Part shown: positions 59,885-64,000 of the stretch, one piece after another
Layout of the letters: the number at the start of each line of letters is the position of its first letter
How positions within the stretch are numbered: the stretch's first letter is position 1
From: Theocolax elegans
Lineage: Eukaryota; Arthropoda; Insecta; Hymenoptera; Cerocephalidae
NCBI GenBank assembly: GCA_026168455.1
Contig: CM047428.1
Span: forward strand, 36,259,255 to 36,323,254
Direction of reading: 5' to 3'
DNA: 64,000 nucleotides
The notes under the pieces: model-generated
The model's database searches: none
The model's input: only the letters and a program-made list of their open reading frames with translations
What the model was told of the DNA's origin: nothing
Program-made: the position numbers and the translations under genes

Positions 59885-61111
59885 TGTCACGTCGCACTGG
59901 GGATCAGGGTGCGAGTGATCAAATTAGGTTAAATGATAAATTATTAATTTATTAATTTATTAGAATAACAGCGGGTGCCAGTCGCGTACGTTCAAAGTAA
60001 TTATAGCGATTCGCTACTCGCTTAAACGGAAGTTCAATCGGATATACGCGGTTATATATATCGTAATATTCGAAAGAAGAAGCGAACGGCACGGCTGTAA
60101 CTCGCGTCTTGTAAGCCGGCTACTTCGCGCGCGAAGGGGGGAGGGGAAGAAGCTGGGGTACACTAAATTACGCGGCGAGCAAGGCTAGTTATAATAACAG
60201 GGAAGAAGCTAGGATACACGGGAGTTCGCGACACACACACAGGCAAGGAACGGCTATGAATATTGGCACTAGGTTGCACAAACCTTTGGCGATGCTGTCA
60301 CACGTGCGGCACACACTATTCGCTATCTCTTTCTCTCGATCGCTCTCTCACGGACGTCGTCAACAAGTCGATCGATTGTTCCGAATCGGCGGTCGGACGA
60401 GCTCTCCGCTCTCGTCGTCGTCGACGCGAGAGAGTCGCTGCGCGCATGCGCCGTGACTACTTCGTGCGTACGCGGCCTTATGTCGCGTGCGGCTTAACGA
60501 AGATGTCTGCCGCGCACGAACGTAAACAACGACGGCGAGTTGGTGGCGACGACGACGTAGCTGTTCGGCCTTCTTCGTGGTGTTCTTGGCTGCCTCCTTC
60601 TTCTCTCTTGCGATCACTGGCTCGAGGACTCGGGAATGCAGTCAGCGTTTTTACCTGGGTGAGTTATAACCCGGACGGCTACTCGGTTTATGTGTTGTTG
60701 TCCACCTAACCTCTCCTCTGCACCCATCCTATACATAGCTGTTTAACTGCTGTGATCCTGTCCTCTTCCCTTGTAAGGTGCACACTGTAAGCAGTAATCT
60801 TACAGGTTTATTTGCTGAATTGGATGGCTGCTGTGGGAGGTGCTTAGCTACGCTGCTTCTCCAGGTGTGATGCGAAGGACTTCTCCTCACCACTTCCTGG
60901 CATTACTTGGACTTCGGGCTTCCTCTGGATCTTCCTGGAGACTCCTGAGCTGTTGCTTTGTGCTCGGTGATGCAGCTTCCCTGTGTGTGTGTAGGCTAGT
61001 AGGGTTCGGTGAGGCTTATAGGTAGGGTACGAGAAGGCTTAGTTAGGGTTCGGTAAGGCTTTAGGTAGGATGCAGCTCGCTTAACTGACATGCATTAAAT
61101 GCATTGTCACA
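59885..61111 (-). repeat. Gypsy-2 LTR, upstream (5') copy
   Basis: 1227 bp, offset 6857 bp from the other LTR with no difference seen in the parts I compared. As the upstream LTR of a minus-strand element it would contain the active promoter. Confidence 0.9.
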
Positions 61112-61165
61112 AGTGATAAAATTTTTAGGCAATATAATCATATATTAAATGAAAGCGGATCGCTA
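61112..61165 (+). pseudogene. pol: Gypsy-3 pol relic, part b
   Basis: Directly after the Gypsy-2 target duplication, the RT reading resumes with IKFLGNIII, the conserved FLG block expected right after the point where part a stops at 53027. This proves that Gypsy-2 inserted into Gypsy-3. Homology is lost after about 61165. Confidence 0.6.
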
Positions 61166-61249
61166 TTTTTCTCCGGTTATCCGGTTTTGATGATACTTTT
61201 TTTATAATTGAATAATTTTTTGTTATATGGGCATTACACATTTTGTATG

Positions 61250-61940
61250 GGTTTTATTTTTCGGGGCCTCATTTTCCGGGGCCTTGTTTTTTTGGGCCTT
61301 ATTTTAATTTTGTAACTCAATATTTTTTGGTCTCAACATTATGGCTCTAAAAAATTTTGCACTATAATTTACTCTTAAAACTTTTGGAAATTAATATTTT
61401 TCGGGCTTAACATTTTGGGCCTTGAAAACTTTTGTTCTTTAATTTGAATTTAAAACTTTTGGAACATAATATTTTACAGTCTCAATCTTTTGGTCCATCA
61501 AAATTTTTGGTCTACAATTTGCTCTTAAAAATGTTGGAACTCAATATTTTTTTAACTCAATATTATGGATCTTAAAAATTTTTATTTTATAATTTGATCA
61601 TAAAAGTTTTGGGACTTAATCTTGTTAGGCCTCAAAGTTTTCGGCCTTAACAAATTTTGTTCTATAATTTACTCTTAAAACTTTTGGATATTAATATTTT
61701 TCGGGCTTAACGTTTTAGGCCTTGAAAACTTTTGTTCTATAATTTGTTTTTAAAACTTTTGAAATTTAATATTTTTTGGGCTTAATATTTTGGGCTTTAG
61801 AAATTTTTGTTCTATAATTTGTTCTTAAAACTTTTGAAACCTAATTTTTTTTTTATCTCAACATTATGGGCCTTGAAACTTTTTGTTTTATAGTTTGCTC
61901 TTAAAACTTTTGGATAATAATATTTTTGGGCCTAAAAAGA
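61250..61940. repeat. 75-bp minisatellite, eight or more units
   Basis: The word TAAAACTTTT or a variant recurs at 61376, 61451, 61526, 61601, 61676, 61751, 61826 and 61902, an almost exact 75-bp period. Other landmarks are TTCTATAATTTG and TCGGGCTTAAC. Units differ considerably from each other, yet the spacing is kept with hardly any indel. Confidence 0.85.
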
Positions 61941-63045
61941 AAATCAATAGCTAATAAATACCTACCATACAATAACACTTATATTTTTTCTTAATATAAA
62001 AAAATAAGATGGTAAAAGAAGTTATCGTTCGTCCACAAAATTGTTTAATAAAAAATAAGTCTCAAATGATCTCCACGAACTCAAATTTTTATTTGTTGTC
62101 GACGATTCGGACGTTTTTAAGTCGTCCCTTTTCAAGGCTATACAAAAAAACCACTTATTAAAATTTCTATTTACAAAAAAATAATCTGATAAAATCAATA
62201 AAAACTAACGCACAACATAATATTACCAATAAAAAAGCGCAGAGACACTACATCAACATATTAGGTGAACAAATAATCTCCATCCACATCGCACGCAACT
62301 ATCAAATTAAAATTAATATCAAAGATTAAAAAACTGAATATAAACCAGAGAAAAAAACTTTATATATATACACAATTAAAAGATTTTTACCATCGCATAA
62401 ACCTCCGCTTAAACGTATCCAAAAGAAACGAGGACCTCCCCGAAGGGAGTCCTGTACACTAGGTAAGACTTACATACTATCGTAATGATATTTATATCTC
62501 TACGTCGCATAACCGCTAACAATACATTCGATATATTCGTATATAAGTGTGTACATATATACATATAGTACATGCACACAACGTGTATACGTACAAATAC
62601 AAACGCGCGAAACGTATCAAAATATTAAAAGAGCGAAACATATTGCGGGGCCAAACGAGCTGAGACTTCTCTCATATACTAGGCAACCATGCGCCGCGAA
62701 AAAGTAACACACTCGACCCGTTAAGTCCAAGCCTACTGAGATTCCCCCCGGCAGCTCACAAGACGTGCCACCTCCGTGCTCCACATAATCCCCCCATACC
62801 TAGAGACTGAACATATCAAGTTGACGGCCAGGCGAAAGAGTTTGCAACGGATTTTGATGTACTATACCGCCTACGCACGTGATATTTTAACACTATCAAG
62901 CGTAACTTTATATATATTTTTTAAAAAATTACATCTTCAATACGGTTTAATGTGTGGTCATGTATATAAATATTCTGTGACTGGAGCCTAACCATACATC
63001 TATATATATGGTTATGCCCGTCACATCTTTTATTTTTCCAATTCC
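61941..63045. other. Unassigned sequence with a Helitron-like terminus
   Basis: No gene is recognised. At 62431-62462 a short hairpin (AGGACCTCCC, loop, GGGAGTCCT) is followed nine bases later by CTAG, as at Helitron 3' ends, but the next base is G rather than the usual T. TA-rich microsatellite sequence lies around 62530-62580. Confidence 0.3.
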
Positions 63046-63090
63046 AATTTTTATGTAACGGGCTTATTTTTATCCCTTACATAAAAATAC
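63046..63090. repeat. Isolated perfect hairpin
   Basis: ATTTTTATGTAA and TTACATAAAAAT pair perfectly around a loop that also contains GGG...CCC. It directly precedes the five-hairpin array but has a different loop. Confidence 0.6.
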
Positions 63091-63131
63091 ATTTATTTTT
63101 AGCAGGACCGTAATAAATGTATGAAGTGAAA

Positions 63132-63496
63132 ACGTCTGGGGTAGATTAGAAACAAATCCAGTGTTTCTTCTCAACACAGAACGATTTCTGGATATTTTAA
63201 TGGAATAAGAGGTTGGATAGAGGTTCGAACGAATCCAGCGTTCGGCCTCGCCCACTTAACTCTTTGGTGAATGTATTATTTGAAAAAATCAGGGAGATGT
63301 TTGAATAAATCCAGTATTCCACATCATCTGAGTATTTTTCTATGGAAAATAGGAAAATTGGAATAATTCGGGTAGAAGAAAAAGCGAATCTAGCGCTCCT
63401 TTTCGTCCGAATGTATTCTAAGGAATTGGCTTTAAAGGATAAAAGGACTTGGGTAAAGATTGGAATGATTCCGGCATTCCATCTTGTCCAAGTACC
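63132..63496 (+). repeat. Array of five hairpins with constant loop and variable stems
   Basis: Units about 78 bp apart each have a 7-nt loop (AATCCAG at 63155, 63232 and 63308; AATCTAG at 63387; ATTCCGG at 63468). Each loop is flanked by different but self-complementary arms: AGAAACA/TGTTTCT, GAACG/CGTTC, GAATA/TATTC, AGCG/CGCT, GGAATG/CATTCC. Outer stems also pair, for example ATTCGG/CCGAAT in unit 4 and ACTTGG/CCAAGT in unit 5. An internal loop with GTA on the 5' side recurs in units 1, 4 and 5. Pairing kept while sequence diverged indicates selection on, or a mechanism that generates, the fold. Function is unknown. Confidence 0.75.
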
Positions 63497-63584
63497 TTCA
63501 AATGAACATCACACCTCTAGCTGTTTAATCAAACTTACAAAATTTAACTATCAATATTCATTTATTCCTAGAAGTGGCGAGGAG

Positions 63585-64000
63585 GGTGCTTCCTTCCTCG
63601 CCTTACAGCAAGAGACTGTTCCATTGTTAAATTTATTGAAAAAAGATGTAAAATTTATTTGGAAAGAAGAGCATTTTAAAGCTTTTAACAAAATAAAGAG
63701 TCTTTTTAATGAAAATGTAATTTTAAAAACAGTTGATATGAATAAACCGTTTATACTAACAACGGACGCGAGCGACATAGCAATTGCCGGAATTCTTTCT
63801 CAAATTGATGAAGAGGGCGAAGAAAGAATTGTAACTTGTATTAGCCGTACTTTAAAAGCGAGCGAAAAGAATTATTTCACAACTGAGAAAGAATTACTTG
63901 CAATTGTGTGGTCAATTCATAAGCTAGATATATTTTTAAGAGGAACTAAAGAGCTTGTAATTCGAACTGATCATGAAGCTTTGAGTTTTTTGCAGAAAAG
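63585..64000 (+). pseudogene. pol: Gypsy-3 pol relic, part c (RNase H), runs off the window
   Basis: Open in one frame from about 63585 to the window end: RT connection segment VPLLNLLKKDVKFIWKEEHF, then RNase H FILTTDASDIAIAGILSQID, NYFTTEKELLAIVWSIHKLD and IRTDHEALSFLQK. Order and strand agree with parts a and b. This part is well conserved and has no stop in the window, so it could alternatively belong to a younger relative. Confidence 0.75.

Larger units (their letters stand above)
53028..61111 (-). mobile_element. Gypsy-2, young chimeric LTR retrotransposon, 8.1 kb
   Basis: On the minus strand, LTRs of 1227 bp (53028-54254 and 59885-61111) appear identical wherever I compared them. They are flanked by the 4-bp duplication AGTG (53024-53027 and 61112-61115). 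Order (minus): LTR, tRNA-Lys-type primer site, leader, gag, -1 frameshift, protease and N-terminal RT, a foreign Gag zinc-knuckle segment, non-coding tail, polypurine tract, LTR. RNase H, integrase and the catalytic half of RT are absent. It is therefore non-autonomous, yet it transposed very recently, presumably in trans. Confidence 0.92.

Noticed and set aside
63132..63496. CRISPR-like array
   Set aside because: The constant part is only a 7-nt loop and the variable parts are self-complementary stems. This is not a conserved direct repeat with unique spacers, and the context is an animal genome.

Overview
This window is repeat-dominated, AT-rich animal DNA, most likely from an insect. Hymenoptera (ant or wasp) is my best guess from the style of the Gypsy, Polinton and Penelope relics, but no host marker gene proves it. 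I recognise no host protein-coding gene. Nearly everything readable is a mobile element, an element relic, a fold-back palindrome or a tandem array, and insertions are nested several layers deep.

Layout. 1-5.1 kb: AT-rich sequence with a 203-bp direct duplication, a large broken inverted repeat with a tRNA-derived SINE in its centre, and a 290-bp direct duplication. 5.1-9.5 kb: a stray satellite copy and two fold-back elements whose arms are built of minisatellites (about 64 bp and 28 bp units). 9.6-11.6 kb: a 96-bp tandem array with duplicated flanks. 11.6-26.6 kb: a 15-kb satellite block of three unit types (about 331, 264 and 257 bp) that share one conserved 52-bp dyad core. 28.1-38.8 kb: a plus-strand Gypsy LTR retrotransposon (Gypsy-1) inside a 426-bp tandem array that resumes at 38.85-40.46 kb. 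It has near-identical 1-kb LTRs, a tRNA-Arg primer site, an exceptionally structured leader, an intact gag with a -1 frameshift signal, and a damaged pol lacking the integrase core. 41.3-42.1 kb: Penelope-like reverse transcriptase relic. 43.8-45.3 kb: a poly(A)-tailed retroposon with a hammerhead-like core and a 15-bp target duplication, itself split by a 1.12-kb solo LTR. 47.4-51.8 kb: a decayed Polinton/Maverick segment (small hydrophobic protein, integrase, penton-like minor capsid, PX-like basic protein, major capsid, one unknown). 51.9-64 kb: an old Gypsy pol (Gypsy-3), split by a very young minus-strand LTR element (Gypsy-2, LTRs apparently identical) and again by about 2.4 kb holding a 75-bp minisatellite and an array of five related hairpins.

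How the parts relate. Gypsy-1 and Gypsy-2 both use an in-phase GGGAAAC slippery heptamer just before the gag stop to reach pol. Both copies are defective in cis. Gypsy-2 also appears to be a chimera whose reverse transcriptase is cut off and joined to a second, foreign Gag zinc-knuckle segment. The signals most likely to be undescribed are the covarying three-way-junction motifs in the Gypsy-1 leader (30.06-31.5 kb), the constant-loop, variable-stem hairpin array at 63.13-63.50 kb, the chimeric Gypsy-2, and the dyad core shared by three otherwise different satellites.
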